Below, in pieces: positions 28,754 through 41,143 of a DNA stretch of 55,470 bases. The position numbers were made by a program, and so were the translations under genes. Position 1 is the stretch's first letter. Every line of letters starts with the position of its first letter. The stretch spans positions 43,563-99,032 of the forward strand of contig AZLU01000155.1 of NCBI GenBank assembly GCA_002224055.1. Reading direction: 5' to 3'. The stretch is from Pezizomycotina sp. ARF18 (lineage: Eukaryota > Ascomycota). Below the pieces are notes generated by a model. The model did not search any database. It had not been told where the DNA came from and was given only the letters and a program-made list of their open reading frames with translations.

Positions 28754-29483
28754 TTACACACCTTTCCTCGCCCCTTGAAGAAGAACCTGACGATAAACAC
28801 CTGCAAGCAGCTCATAGTAACCATCATCAAAGCTCTCGATGATCGAAAAGTTGAAGATCCTGCTCTCGGTAGACCGCACGGTGCTGAAGTTCCTGTTCTC
28901 CTCGTGCGGAAGTACTTTTGGTTCCTGGAGACGGTCGAAAGCGCTCCCGAAAGCTTGAATATCGATTCCTCGAGGGCGGACGTCTGCTCGGGAGTAGTAC
29001 CTTGCTTCGACGGTAGCTCGGCCCGCTGCTCGTTCTCGACGGCGATCTCAAAGTCGACCATCTTTTCCGCGAACGTGGACATGTCGTTGGAGAAGCAGAA
29101 GCGGTAGTCGCCGACGTTGTTGGCGGTGAAGACGAAGTCGCCTTGGCGCTCCTTTGTGCCCTCGAGTATGACGTTCTCGTCCGGTCCCGTTACGAGGTAG
29201 TCCACGTCGAATGCGCCGCCGGATTGTACCTAGTTTATTCGGAAATTGGTGAGATCTATAGTCAGTATAATCCTGTTCGAGCAGCTAGTTGCCATAACAC
29301 GAAAAATGGATGGTGTATGTCGTACAGCGAAGTAGAATGCGCACTTGACGAATTTCTTCTCGACGTTGGTGAAGAAGCATTGCCGTTCGTTCGGCCCTAG
29401 CTTGTAAGTGAGGGCGTCGAGCAGGCCGGCGAAGAGAAAAGTACTGCTGTCAAAGCCGTGATCGCGGCCAATAATGATATCAT
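28754..29483 (-). CDS. p24 family cargo receptor (Emp24/GP25L/Erp type)
   Basis: A type I membrane protein of early secretory traffic (ER-Golgi COPII/COPI vesicles). ATG 29483 opens a hydrophobic signal peptide (MISLLAAITALTAVLFSS). It is followed by the GOLD domain: LTYKLGPNERQCFFTNV, FYFAVQSGGAFDVDYLVTGP, GDFVFTANNVGDYRFCFSND and STFAEKMVDFEIAVENEQRA. The two cysteines expected for the GOLD disulphide are in ERQCFF and YRFCFS. A coiled stretch leads to a membrane segment (MMVTMSCLQVFIVRFFF) and a short tail KGARKGV. One intron at 29230-29326. One-base changes break the frame near 29410, 28825 and 28768. It is about 200 residues, the family norm. The subfamily (alpha, beta, gamma, delta) was not resolved. 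Confidence 0.88.
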
Positions 29484-30274
29484 GGCGACGTGATAGTTGT
29501 GTTGAGGGGGTAAATGGATAGAGGAGGATGATTGAGATGGGCGTGGTGGTACAAGGGACCTTTGGCGTACAATATTTAATTATTCCAGAAGGTTATAAGT
29601 GGCCTCTCGAAAAGAAGCTACCAACCGCATGCACTAAAAAAAAAAAAAAAAAAAAAAGGAGAGGACAATAGTATTGTGTCCCAGTCACGTGTGATAGTGT
29701 TATTTTCTCAGTCCGTGCGCCTGCTGATCTATTGCCGAAATTAGGTTCCTTACTTCTCTTCTCCAGGTTCCACGTCCATCCACGCAAAAACACGGCAAGC
29801 TGTATTTCATTTTCATTTTCATTTCAGTTTTTTTTTTTTTTGGGCGCGGGCTAGCCTCAGTGCAAATTGCTTGTAAACTTGTATATTAAACTGTCTCTAA
29901 TTCTCTAGTTTTCCTTCACTGCCTTTTAGTAGTATGATGAAGCCCTTCTTTCCTTCCTATATCTCTAAATTGCGCTCATTCCTGATAAAGATCCTTTGTC
30001 AAAAAGCTGATAAAACTGTGACTATCTTTTTTTCTTTTTTTTTTTTTTTTTCTATCCTTTTCCTTTTTCTTTTTCTTTTTTCTTTTTCTTTTTTCATTTT
30101 TTCAATAATATTTCACTGTACTGTCCATCCATCCCTTTCAGATTGAGAGTAATCTTTCATCCGATTTTGTGTTTTCGTTTCGATCTCTGGTTTCGGAGTT
30201 AAAACTGACGACAAGGGACTCCAGCCCATTTTATTCTATTTCTATTGTTATCTTTCTGAGTAGCAGCCGCTTCC

Positions 30275-30316
<42 letters not shown>

Positions 30317-30750
30317 TTCACTTTATCCAACCTCTAGGGATATTTATTCGTCTTTCTTTTTACTCTCGCGAACGAATCCGATTCAAATCTCCTTTCTGCA
30401 TATTCTCTGCTCCTATACGAACTATTTCTAATCTCACAATCGAAGCTGAACAAGAAAACGACCTTCCTTCAACATACCACCCGTTGTAACTGTCAACGAT
30501 CTACCTACCGCCAGGGATATTTTACGCCCGAACAGGTCCATGCTCGTCATAACGTATCAGAAGAACGGGGAAGGAAATCAGTGCAAAGCGACCGCAGGAA
30601 ATACAGTAGGCAAATAAAAAGGGTGGCTTCAACTTCGCTTGTTCACGCGAATAACTTCAACATAGCCCTGGGAGGAGCGGTCTGAACAAAATCAACACTT
30701 TTGTGGGAGAAAATTCGAGACCTTGTCGCGCGGGGCGGCGAGCACCAGCC
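29484..30750. promoter_or_regulatory. Divergent promoter region between p24 and Ulp2-like genes
   Basis: About 1.27 kb. It contains A22 at 29636-29657, GTCACGTG at 29694-29701 (a match to the Cbf1-type RTCACRTG site), a long pyrimidine-rich stretch at about 30027-30095, and T26 directly followed by A15 at 30276-30316, a self-complementary block. No gene was recognised. Regulatory roles are inferred. Confidence 0.4.
30276..30316. repeat. T26-A15 self-complementary block
   Basis: T26 directly followed by A15, in the p24/Ulp2 divergent promoter. Confidence 0.95.
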
Positions 30751-33700
30751 ATGCCTCCGACGCTGGACAAAGATGTTAAAAATTCGGACTATGACGTTCA
30801 CCATGTAAGTATAGCCCATTGTGGATCAGCTTCTTGCTCATTCATATTTGTGCCGTTGGACTTTTCTTTTTCTTTTCTTTTTCTTTTCTTTTTTTTAACC
30901 TTTCCAGTTCAATACTATCTACTTTTTGGGCTGACAGTTCATTCATTAATGCAGGAACGTCCAAGTTCCCGAGACGCGGATCGTTGGCGAAATTCTCGCG
31001 ACTTACCTAATTACATGAACACTCAGTGCGTGCACTAAAACTTCCCCCAGGCGACCGTTTTGCAGCATCTAATGGCTTTTGATACATACAGAATTCCTAA
31101 ACATGCTACTCGCATTCCAGTGGTAAGTCAGCGCATTTTTTTAGTGTGTCTTCTTGGGCGGGTAGGCTAACTGATGTACACCCTCAGCCAGGAGGTCCGA
31201 GCCGAAAAACACGCTATACGATCATGGCCAGTTTCAAAAATCCTCCCCACCACGGAGCGCAACAGGAGCACCAGGATTCGAAGCGCCTTCCAGACACCAG
31301 GCCAATTCGACTAAGAGTAGACCGAAGTCCAGTGGTGGTAAGTCCAGCGGCGGCTTGGACTCTTGGGCTCCTGGACCTTATCATGGTGCACCTGCTCGGA
31401 AAGAGCAAGCGCCACACAAGGCTCTTGCCAAAGGAACCGGAACGCATACACGGTTCGTAGCGTCGGAAGTGAAAGATGATGAAGAAGATGGCAATAATGG
31501 AAACCTACCGGAGCTCAAAGACGACAATGACCATCATCCGAAACCAAATAAAAATGATCTCGCGCAGAAACGTAAAAGACACGCTCCAAATTTACTGTCA
31601 GTTCCCTCTGCGCGGAAACCTTACGACGAATGGGAGCCGGACCCCGAGTTACGGCCACGAAAGGTCCTTTCGGGCGGTAATAATTCCACTCAAGATCCAA
31701 AGAAGACAACTTTCTCAGGAGCTAAAAAGGGCCGGAAACAAGACGACACCGAAGAACGATTCGTCGTGAAGCTGAAAGAAGCTATACGTTGGCCGGTGCA
31801 CGTAAGCTCTCCTCCCAGGTCGCTACTCCTCAGAGGTTCCAGCCAGGATCGAGATGTCGGCCATTTGGACTTATTTGTAGATTCGGACTACAAGGACGCT
31901 GTTTGTGGCCAAGAAAGTCCGAGTATTCCATATTTGTAAGTTTGGCCCTTTCAATAGGCACGTAATAGATGCTGACTTTACCAAAACCTAAGTATACCGA
32001 TCGCGACTTGATCTCCATCCGACCAAACAACCGAGACGAACGTATGTTCTTCATGGATTGGCTCTGACCTATTTCTAGATGTTTAGCAGTTTGAATATTA
32101 ACCAGTATATATGATACTTCGTAGGCTACACGATGAATCGGTGGTTCCTCGTACTTGAGGACGCAGAGGATGCCGAAAGGCTTTTTGCCTACTTTGATCA
32201 GCACGGATATCGTATAAAAAAAAAGGAAAAATGGAGTATGAAATTCTCGGGGGGCAAATGCTAAAGGAATCGGTACATGCGAAGCAACACCATCCCATGC
32301 CGCCGCAACTGCCACAAGTCCCACCCTCCGCTACATATAAAAATCATGACAGCACAAAGACTCTTTCAAATAATGATCGCCATGCCAGTCGGACGAATCA
32401 TGGCGCAGCATCTAAGAAGAGCCAACTTGCCATCGCCGAGAACAGATCGGAGCGACGAGAAGGGACAGGTCCAAGATTTAGCAGAGATTCCCCTTTACCC
32501 TATGCCGATTCCGAGCGTCGGAAGACGAGATCAACGGCGCAAGCTGCCTCAAACCCATTGGCCTACACTCACCCCGCTTCGCCATGCAGGCGGCCGCGTC
32601 AGGAATGGAAGGAGTAAGTACTACTATCATATTGCAAGAAAAATGTGAAAAAAATGAGAACCTCCCATTCAGATGGCAGTCACTCAATAATTCCATTGTG
32701 ATCATATAGGGATTTGAGGTATCCATTCCAACTCGACAAACGCGGCGCAAGTATCAACACAACAGACTTGACAAAGCTTGACGACGATGAGTTTCTGAAC
32801 GATGAAATAGTGAATTTTTGCTTGCAGTTAGTATTTTTTGTTCTTGCTCTCTGGAAACTACATTCGTGGCACTGTCTAATAAGCTAACCCCGTACCTCGT
32901 TAGGTATATCTTGTCAACTAAAGCAAGCCCTGAGATGCAGGAGAAGGTTCATCTATTCAACACATTCTTTTTCGAAGTTTTGCGCGGCAGAAAGACGGTG
33001 AAAAGAACAATTATTCCCGCGTTGCCGTTGGACCAGTAAATTTGACATCTTCGAAAAAGACTACGTTATTATACCCGTCAATGAACAGTAAGTTATCACA
33101 AATTCCTTTGTTTAGGAAGTCAGGTGCTAACTATTGTAAACAGGCTTCACTGGTATCTTGCGATGTTTTGTAACCTTCCGCAACTCATGGCAAAATATTC
33201 TGATGTCCCAGGCGGATCCGCTGAAAAGGAAGCGAAAAACGATGAAGCGAGTATGTCTCCTGAGGTTCGCAAATCTCCTCGAATCTCGGGCAAAGAGTTT
33301 CAGGATGATTTCAACGGACATTAGTTCGCCAGTCGCTTCATCTGAGGACAAAAATGGGTGAGGCATCCGGTAAAAATGTTTGAATATTGTATTTTGCTGA
33401 CTTTCCCGACTGATTTGTTCTTGACAATTAGAGGTATACAGTGTGTATTTATTTTCGACTCCCTCGGTAGCATGCGGCGGAAAACTATCACATCCTTAAA
33501 GGAATATCTCGTTCAGGAAGCGACGACTAAAAAAGGCGTAACTTTGAATCCCAAGGATATAAAGGCATCCATATTAAGGTGATTTTTCAAAGAGAGATAC
33601 ATATATATAGCAAGAGTGTCATGATGCTGACTGCGTTTGATTTCTGTCTTCAAGGTCCCGCTACAAGGTAATTATAGTGACTGCGGGCTCTTTCTGCTTC

Positions 33701-35465
33701 ATTACGTCGAACAATTCCTAGAGCATCCAGAGATTCTCCGAGAGGTTCTCAGGAAGCAGAATGAGAACTATAAGTTTCACCACAAAGAACTAGCTGAATT
33801 GTGGAACGTCCCTTCATCGCATGACATGAGGGAGAGGCGTTTTCAGCAACTCGTCGATCTGAAAAGGAACATAGCAAATTCCTTGAGTTACATCCGCAGG
33901 ACGAGCCATCGGGTAGTAAAGGTAGGTTCCTCTACTATGAACAAAATTCTTTAGCCTTTCAGAAATATTGATATATCTACCATTTTAGCGAAACCCTCCA
34001 CATCAGGGACAGTTGCCGGAAAAGAACTGGAGGAAGGAAACCACAACGGCGTTGGAAACGACTCTATCCAAATTCTTGAAGCTTCCATCTTCAGATACTT
34101 CTGCTTCCGGAATGCTTTCATCGGAGCCCGATTCCGCTACTAAAAAAACACAACCGACAGACGCAAACTCCTTAAAGCCAGACAGCGTTCACCAGAACTT
34201 GATTCGACAACAGGCCAATCTCAATCGGCAATTCCTGCCGTTAAGCCCCGACGGCGTTCACCGGAAATTGTATCTAATCCAAGCGACTTGTCTCGTAGCA
34301 CGAAGTCGAAAGAAGCGAATAATAGCAAAGTAGAAGGATCAAACGATGTTAACGACGAGATGGATATTGACGAGCATGATAAGGACCTTGGTCGAGGGGA
34401 GCCAGAAGTTAGGCAAGATTACAACGATGAGATGGATATCGACAGCGATCAGGAACCTCGGTCTAGAAAGACCGAACGTCAACTTATTGGAGATTCACCG
34501 TCCAAAGCGTCGCGGGCTACGCTATCACACGTAGAGATACCGGTTAAAAATCTTTCGCTACATAACGTGATTTCGGAAGAGACTGGCCGAATAGACAATG
34601 GCATCCGGCTTCGCCATTATCCAGTGCTAAGGATCCGGGCCCGCGGGCCGCACCTTTATCCCTCAATCTTAACTACGCGCCCTCTGTTCCAAGAGAAAAC
34701 AGATTACCGCTGTGGTCACGTACCGGGGTTTCAAATCGTGAAGCCGAAGGCGCGGAGACATGGAAATGAATCAATTGTCATACCCGAATCTCCTCAAGGG
34801 GAAACTGCCATGAAAGAGAACATCTCGATGAGGACATAACACCGCTTGATATAGAGGCGCGCGGTGTTTCAGATCACCCGGCAGAAGCAAAAAAAAAATT
34901 AGAGAGAGATGCCCCAGATGACCGAAAATCAACACGCAACCCGAAAACCTTGCATCAAAAAAGTCGTCGCGTGAAGAAGGCGTCGTACGTGGACGAGACC
35001 CTTTGCCTGAAAAGGAGCTTTCACGCAACGACGTGCCTCGGCATGAGAATAGAAATATTAATCAAGAGGCTCACGTCAGGATCGAGGAGTGTCTCTTCAA
35101 GGAAGGCATCATCCACCCAGGAAGAACGAGAGCATCGACTTACAATGTCCTCACCGCCTCCTAGCGACGGATCCCTCAAGCAGAACTTTCAGCAAAGTAA
35201 GGCCTTGCAACGAAAACGCGCGCGGGATGACTCGGAGTCATGGACAGTTCCAAACAACCTGGTTCGCCTGACAAAGCCATCCCCCGATAGAAAACGGCCG
35301 AAATCTCTCACAGGGGAACATACGCCACAAGTAGAAGTGGTAGATCTGAGCAAAGACGACGATAGCGACGACGATGACAATATCATTCCATTCAAATCTA
35401 AACCTGCGAAGCATAAAGCTCCACGGCCAGTTCGTATACAAGAAAATCCGTTCCGGGACACTTAA
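30751..35465 (+). CDS. ULP2: SUMO-specific protease, Ulp2/Smt4 type
   Basis: A C48-family cysteine protease that trims SUMO chains from nuclear proteins. The catalytic domain (about 32700-33960) has LDDDEFLNDEIVNFCLQ, FFFEVLRGRKTVKR and VIIPVNE. It carries the triad: His in LHWYLAMFCN (codon 33148-33150), Asp in FIFDSLGSMRR (33457-33459) and Cys in GNYSDCGLFLLHYVEQF (33682-33684), with Gln upstream in LQGNYSDC. The upstream third (30955-32640) is basic and disordered, with a possible PH-like stretch near 32120-32220. The downstream third (34000-35465) is disordered, charged and rich in SP motifs, ending in an acidic DDDSDDDD stretch and ENPFRDT. Long disordered flanks around the domain fit Ulp2 rather than Ulp1. 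First exon 30751-30804 starts MPPTLDKDVKNSDYDVHH. Frame breaks occur near 33030, 33240, 33650 and others. Confidence 0.9.
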
Positions 35466-37599
35466 GAGAACGACAAACATTATTACTCGTTGAGATAAAG
35501 ATACTATTTATACTTGCCCCCACCCCTCCTTTCGTTGTTATGATGTGACACGATTTATCACTATAATTATACTTGACCATTGATATCCCACTGTTTTATG
35601 CATATATTCTCGCTTTTCGACTTCTTCCTTGTTCTATCTTCGGGTAGTATTCCTCTATACAAGTTCTTGTAACAGCCTCCCACAATTCCCTTCTATAGCT
35701 AACCCTCTTTCTGCATAGCTCCGTCATGATTCTTTGCAGGAGTTATTCAAAGCACAATGGTTCTATATTCCCATTATCTACACTCTATTATTCTTTCACC
35801 CGTTCAGGTAAAGCTGTATAACTTATTTATCAGTTTTTCTTCTGAGTTCTTCGGTTTTTTTCTCCATCATATTTCATTCTATACTGTTCATTTGTAGCCA
35901 TGTTACATTTAATTCTATCGCATCATTCAAAGGCGTTCGAGACATTTGAACAATTGTTTGTATTTTTTTTATTTTTTTTTATTTTTTTTTTTTTTTTTTG
36001 CTTAGGCGCATCTGGAGGGAAAATTCTTTAAAATTTTTTAGGATTACTTGATTTTCTAGTAGTAGGAATGATACGCTGATAAACGGCAACTATCTTATAT
36101 CCGTAGGACTTTAAAATAAACTTAGTTACAGCTGTCAGTACAAGAAAAAAGACATCATGTTGCATATACCGGATGTAACAAAAAAAAAAAAAGAATAGAT
36201 GTATATATATACCTCAGCAATAATTCTCCAGGTTAATGTTGTTCTCAGTTACTTTAAAAGTATAGATCAACCTTTTCCCTTCAGTACAAAGTATGCATGC
36301 TACTCTTATACATGTGTATAGATTTCAATTGCAAGGGAGGTGTCGGAGGAGGGGGAGACCCATTTTTTTTTTTTTTTTTTTTTTTTCGTTTCTCCCAGCG
36401 TCTATCTTTTGGATACACTCAGAGAGAATCCACATTGATATTTAATACTGCTTGTATATCGATCCCCTCCTTCTATCGAATATAGGCATCCGTAATAGTA
36501 CTACTATTCAAAAGCGTGCATCACGCCAGTTATTCGAGTGTCCCTTCGGTATTAGAAATATGTATAGATTTCGTCCTGATTGCAAATGTAGACCGCTGTT
36601 TATTGATAACCGCCGTCTCCCCCTCATCCCCTTCTCTCTTTCCCCCTCTTTGTCTTCTTAAAACTTCTTCCTGTCACTGGAATTGAGAGAGTGTTTTGCA
36701 GATACTGAACAGTAGATAGTTTGTAGTTTTGTGTTTTTCTACCTTAAATTTTTGTTATTTGTTTATTATTAAATACCTTAATTCTCACAGACTGTAGGGA
36801 TATTAGTACAAGTTCTAATACTTTCCATGACAAAAACCTCCTCACAATCCCGATCCCCGGAGTAGATTCGAAAAGCCGTCCTCGAAAGAAGACCTAGCTA
36901 GAATTTCACTTATTAATGTATATTAGTGCATTTACTTCACAATTTGCTTAATATACTTTCAATTCACCAAGATTCCGTAATCCCGGACTCTCAGGGAAAA
37001 GGTAGTTGGTAATGGTCTTTAATTTTGAGGAAATCCGGTGTAGATAAACTGACCCGAGGAAAGTCCTGACGTTATAGTCGTCGACTAAGGGTTGTTATCC
37101 TTTTGGTTTTAATTCTGATTATTAAATACTACTTTTGTTTGTATGATTTGTGATGATATATATACCGAATTTTTATCCTTTATTGACTTCAGAGACATCC
37201 TCGTGCCATTTTCGACTCGGAAATAAAAGACGCCGCCCAAATCCAAAAGAGAGCTTTGTCAATGGAATATAAAGAGGGAGATAAGAAAAACAATGAAAAG
37301 ATGGTTATAGAATATAGAGCAAAAGAAAAAACGAACCAAAAGAAACAGAGAGCAAAAGAGAGAAAGGAATACCTGACCCGTGACCAGAGATGATGAGATG
37401 TAAAGAACAAATATATACCTTAATGAATGCTAACTATAACAAAGATGAAAAAAAAAAAAAAGAAAGAAAAAAAGAAAGAAAGAAAAAAGGTAATAACACT
37501 AACGCCAAACAAAAGAATCCGAGAAAGTGAATTACATGCAAACAACATTTATGGACCGTCAATTCTGTTTCATCGCACGTTTCGTAAACAGCCAAAAAA
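35466..37599. other. Intergenic, AT-rich
   Basis: About 2.1 kb downstream of the SUMO protease. T-rich after the stop, with T tracts near 35978-35999 and T24 at 36363-36386, an A-rich patch at 37445-37490 and no conserved coding sequence recognised. Confidence 0.5.
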
Positions 37600-37990
37600 T
37601 TATAATAGGGAAGAACGGAGATTGTTGTTTTTTCTACAATGAAATGAGAATCGGGCCGCTTCCAGAAGAAATTCTTCCTTGAATTTTACGCAAGTAGTAG
37701 ATGCTTTGCTTTCATTGTCAGTGCGTCGACGCATGTTCATTGTTTGTGTCTGCCTTGTCGTCCCGCCTCCCTCGCGAACCTTTCCATCTGACATCTTGTG
37801 TGATCGTACAGGAACCTCGCGTATGCTGATGTGGCTTAGGCTGTGCTGGTGATGGTCATCTTCGTTTGTAAAATTGCTACTCATGCTCCCTCTTCTAAGG
37901 TCCGCGGGCGACGTTGGTGACGTCGGAAACGCCGTCGAAGAAGCTATTAGCTGGAGCCGAAGCTGTTGATGGGATTGTCGTGGCCGTCAT
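37600..37990 (-). CDS. Possible small protein of unknown function
   Basis: From ATG 37990, in a good initiation context (CAAAATGACG), the frame reads MTATTIPSTASAPANSFFDG then VSDVTNVARGP before a stop. A neighbouring frame continues at once as RRGSMSSNFTNEDDHHQHSL, SHISIREVPVRSHKMSDGKV and REGGGTTRQTQTMNMRR, to a stop at 37600-37602. The sharp change from coding-like to coding-like sequence at about 37893 is the same indel pattern seen in the recognised genes, so this may be one gene of about 130 residues. Composition is polar, Ser/His-rich in the middle and basic near the end. No domain, signal peptide or membrane segment is visible and no family was recognised. It is the only plausible protein in an 8.3-kb gap. 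Confidence 0.35.
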
Positions 37991-39756
37991 TTTGTACCTT
38001 CTCCGGAGTTTTTCTTAAAGAGCTGTTTGAGAAGAATTTTGTTGGTGTTGTGAAGGATTTCTATATTCTAAAAAAGGGGATAGGCCTTGAAGCAATGAGA
38101 TATTGGGCTATAAAATGTAGATTATTAATCTTTAAGAAGAAAATATGAACGAGAAGGATGCTATGTCGGTACGGTCGAGCTAAGTAAGGAGGAGGTTACA
38201 ATGAGGTTGAGGCCAATCCGAAGTCGAGAACTAGTGGAGTTATTACGCAAATGTGAGAAGGAATAAGAGGAGGTCGAAGTCGTAAAGATGGAGGTTGACT
38301 GGAGTGCTTGAGTGTTACTCGGAGATGTTGATATGGCTGTTATCCACTATCTATCCTTCGTGTATCTGCAGATATACTTTCTGATCTGTCTAGAGAAAAT
38401 TCAAACTTCACGACGACCACAGTGGGTTTATATCTAGATTGACCAGATATTGCTTTCCATTCTTTTCTTTTTCTTTCTTTATTTTTCTTTATTTATCGAT
38501 TTAACTTTTTTTTTTAGGGTCCTCAAGCCGAATGACGCTTATCGCCAATGATAGGAGAGGGAAAATATCAAGATTGTTATGATTCTAGTATGAATAAAAA
38601 AAAGAAAAGAAAAAAAGAATGAAATCAAAATATACATATTCTTGTATCCCCTAGAGGCTTGGTTCCCCTGTTGATTGGTGTGTTCTTTTATCTTTTTTGT
38701 CCAAATTTCCAAATTGAATAACTCGATTTTTGTAAAACCCCATATTCTTCGATGACGGCCGGTGCCTCGTTTTTGGCGTATAGACTGTGGGGTGCGCTGG
38801 ATGGGTCGCGCTGGGAAAAGCGAGTCAAGGAAAGATTTCTATTTCGTTCACGTAGGAGGGCAGATAATTACTAGAATGGTTATTGATATCAAAATGGCAA
38901 AATCGCTGCAGATCTCTTGAAAGCTTGCCTATCATTTCTACTTGTGTGATAGTAGAAAATAAAATAAAATGAAATAAATAGTTTCTATACCTTTTCAACA
39001 AGGATATCGGCTGAAGGGTATATGAGAACGGCGGATGAACCTGGTACTGTTACTAAGCGTTTGTGACCTTTCCCCTTAGTGGCCCCACGTTGAAGGGGAG
39101 GTGGAAAAATGAACAAAAGTCTCCGGGAACGGGTGTACTAGGAGGTATTCATTTTCGTCATATGAGGATCGACGGCCTATTGTTCAGGATGAAGCATGGG
39201 AGGAATGGTCACAGATCGGGTTTCAAAAAAAAAAAAAAAAAAAACCTTCACTGAAGTCGTGAATTGAACTCGTGAATTGAACTCTCACACTCCATGCCAT
39301 TCAAGAACGCAGAAAAGAGGTACATTTTGTCTTTTGATTCTCGCAGTGCAAGAAGAAACATTGATTCTTTCTTGCCGGCTCTCACCGAGACAACATCAAA
39401 GAAATGCGAATTCTCTGATAAATTGTCTTCGCATTGAGGAGCTTTGAAACTCTACGAGCGATCCTTCTATAGTTAGTTCAATATGTTAGAGTTGAAGGCT
39501 TGCACAATAACAAGAAACGCCTCTTGCATCGAGTGTGTGGATAACAACGACGAGAATAAAAAAAGAACAACGTACTCGTGCATGTATACTACACCTATCC
39601 ACAAGTTTACTGAAACTGAATTCACGTAAAGCCGCAATATACCGCGCGACAAAAAATTTCCAAGATTGTTATAAAAAAAATAAAAAAGGCGATTCAAGGC
39701 AGTCAGTAGCAACAACCACAACGAGCGCCTCGGTGTCATACAGCGTCGTTTGACGG

Positions 39757-39793
39757 TTTTTTTTTTTTTTTTTTTTTTTTTTTTGGGGGGGGG
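39757..39793. repeat. T28 tract followed by G9
   Basis: A pure run of 28 T directly followed by nine G. A similar junction (T25 then G7) is present at 51142-51173. Confidence 0.9.
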
Positions 39794-40178
39794 TTCTAAC
39801 GCGTTAGGAATGAATAGGCTATTCGATATATCTCCCTTCCATCTCTCGCGCAGGATCTCTTTTTCTTGACCTTGGTTTTCTGTTCGAATGGGAGGTTGTT
39901 GTTTTGGATGCGGAACGATAAGTAATAACTGCGCAGCAGAAGCAGTGGTATCCGTAATAAGTTTAAGCCTAACCTCTTTTCTGCCGTTTGACATCATCCG
40001 AACCGAAAGACGTCAGTGTGCCAAGGTCAAAGCGTGGAAGCGCCAACAAATCAAACGAGAGGGAAAAAAAAAGAAAAGAAAAAAAAAAAAAAAAAAAGGA
40101 AAGAAAAGAAAAAAAAGAAAGGAAAAAAAAAGTCCTGGAATAAAAAGAACCCCCCCCGGCTGGGTCAAAATAACGTAT

Positions 40179-40245
40179 ATAATAATAATAATAATTAATA
40201 ATAATAATATATATAATAATAATAATAATATAATGATAATAATAA
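40179..40245. repeat. AAT/ATA trinucleotide array, imperfect
   Basis: Imperfect (AAT)n interrupted by TA steps. It is reverse-complementary to the TTA array 65 bases downstream. Confidence 0.9.
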
Positions 40246-40308
40246 AAAGACAGAAAAGGAAAAGTGTGAAAGGGGAAGGGGAGTGATCTCATATCCGCTG
40301 CGTTTAAA

Positions 40309-40310
<2 letters not shown>

Positions 40311-40346
<36 letters not shown>
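40311..40346. repeat. (TTA)12 microsatellite
   Basis: Twelve perfect copies of TTA. It could pair with the upstream AAT array in single-stranded form. Confidence 0.95.
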
Positions 40347-40347
<1 letters not shown>

Positions 40348-41111
40348 CACTACCAAATTACTACTTACGCAACCTTACGCAACAACAACCTCTAAATAAA
40401 AATAATATGTAATGTAATTCAATTCATTATTAATTGACAAATTCTGAACGGACATGGGCGGAATAATTGAAGTCACGAGTCACGACATCCCTCCAAGAAT
40501 ACTTTTTTTTACTATTTACTGTCTTTCATCCTTCAGTTCTGCTATTGCATTGGTGCAATAGTTTGAGCCGCACTATATCAATGAGCTTGATATGGTTAAA
40601 GGAATAGAATAATCACAAAGCCTACTTAGACGTATGTCTTATACTTAACTTTGCCTAGGTAGTTTTTGCTCCTCCTAACGTTTTTGAAGTTAAAACAATA
40701 AATTACCGTTTTGTCCTTTTTCTTTCTTTTTTCTCGTTCGTAGGGGAAAAAAAAAAAAAAAAAAAAAAAAAACATAGAAGAATCTCGGCGATGACATTTA
40801 TGGATTCTCAACATCTGGACCCTGAAAATGCCCATCATAAGTTATTGCTCATTGCTCAGTTTCACATCTTTCGTCAGAAAACAAGCCCAGTTTCTCTTTA
40901 CTTCAGCTCTACTAAAAGGAAACCCCCGAATGCTAAGATGAGAAATGATATGCTTCTATACATCCCAATCTGGTCGTTATTACACCTTTGGGCGGTGTAA
41001 CTGGGCCAGGTCGCTAGTTGATGACGGAGGACGAATATCATATGTACGAGAAGACCCGGTCGAATAACAAATATTCTTCGCTTTTACTGGGAACTGTAAG
41101 CATTTGCTTCG

Positions 41112-41143
<32 letters not shown>

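Noticed and set aside
39888-40292. Lys-rich and Phe/Tyr-rich frames on opposite strands.
   Set aside because: Both are translations of purine-rich and AAT low-complexity sequence, with no real protein signature.
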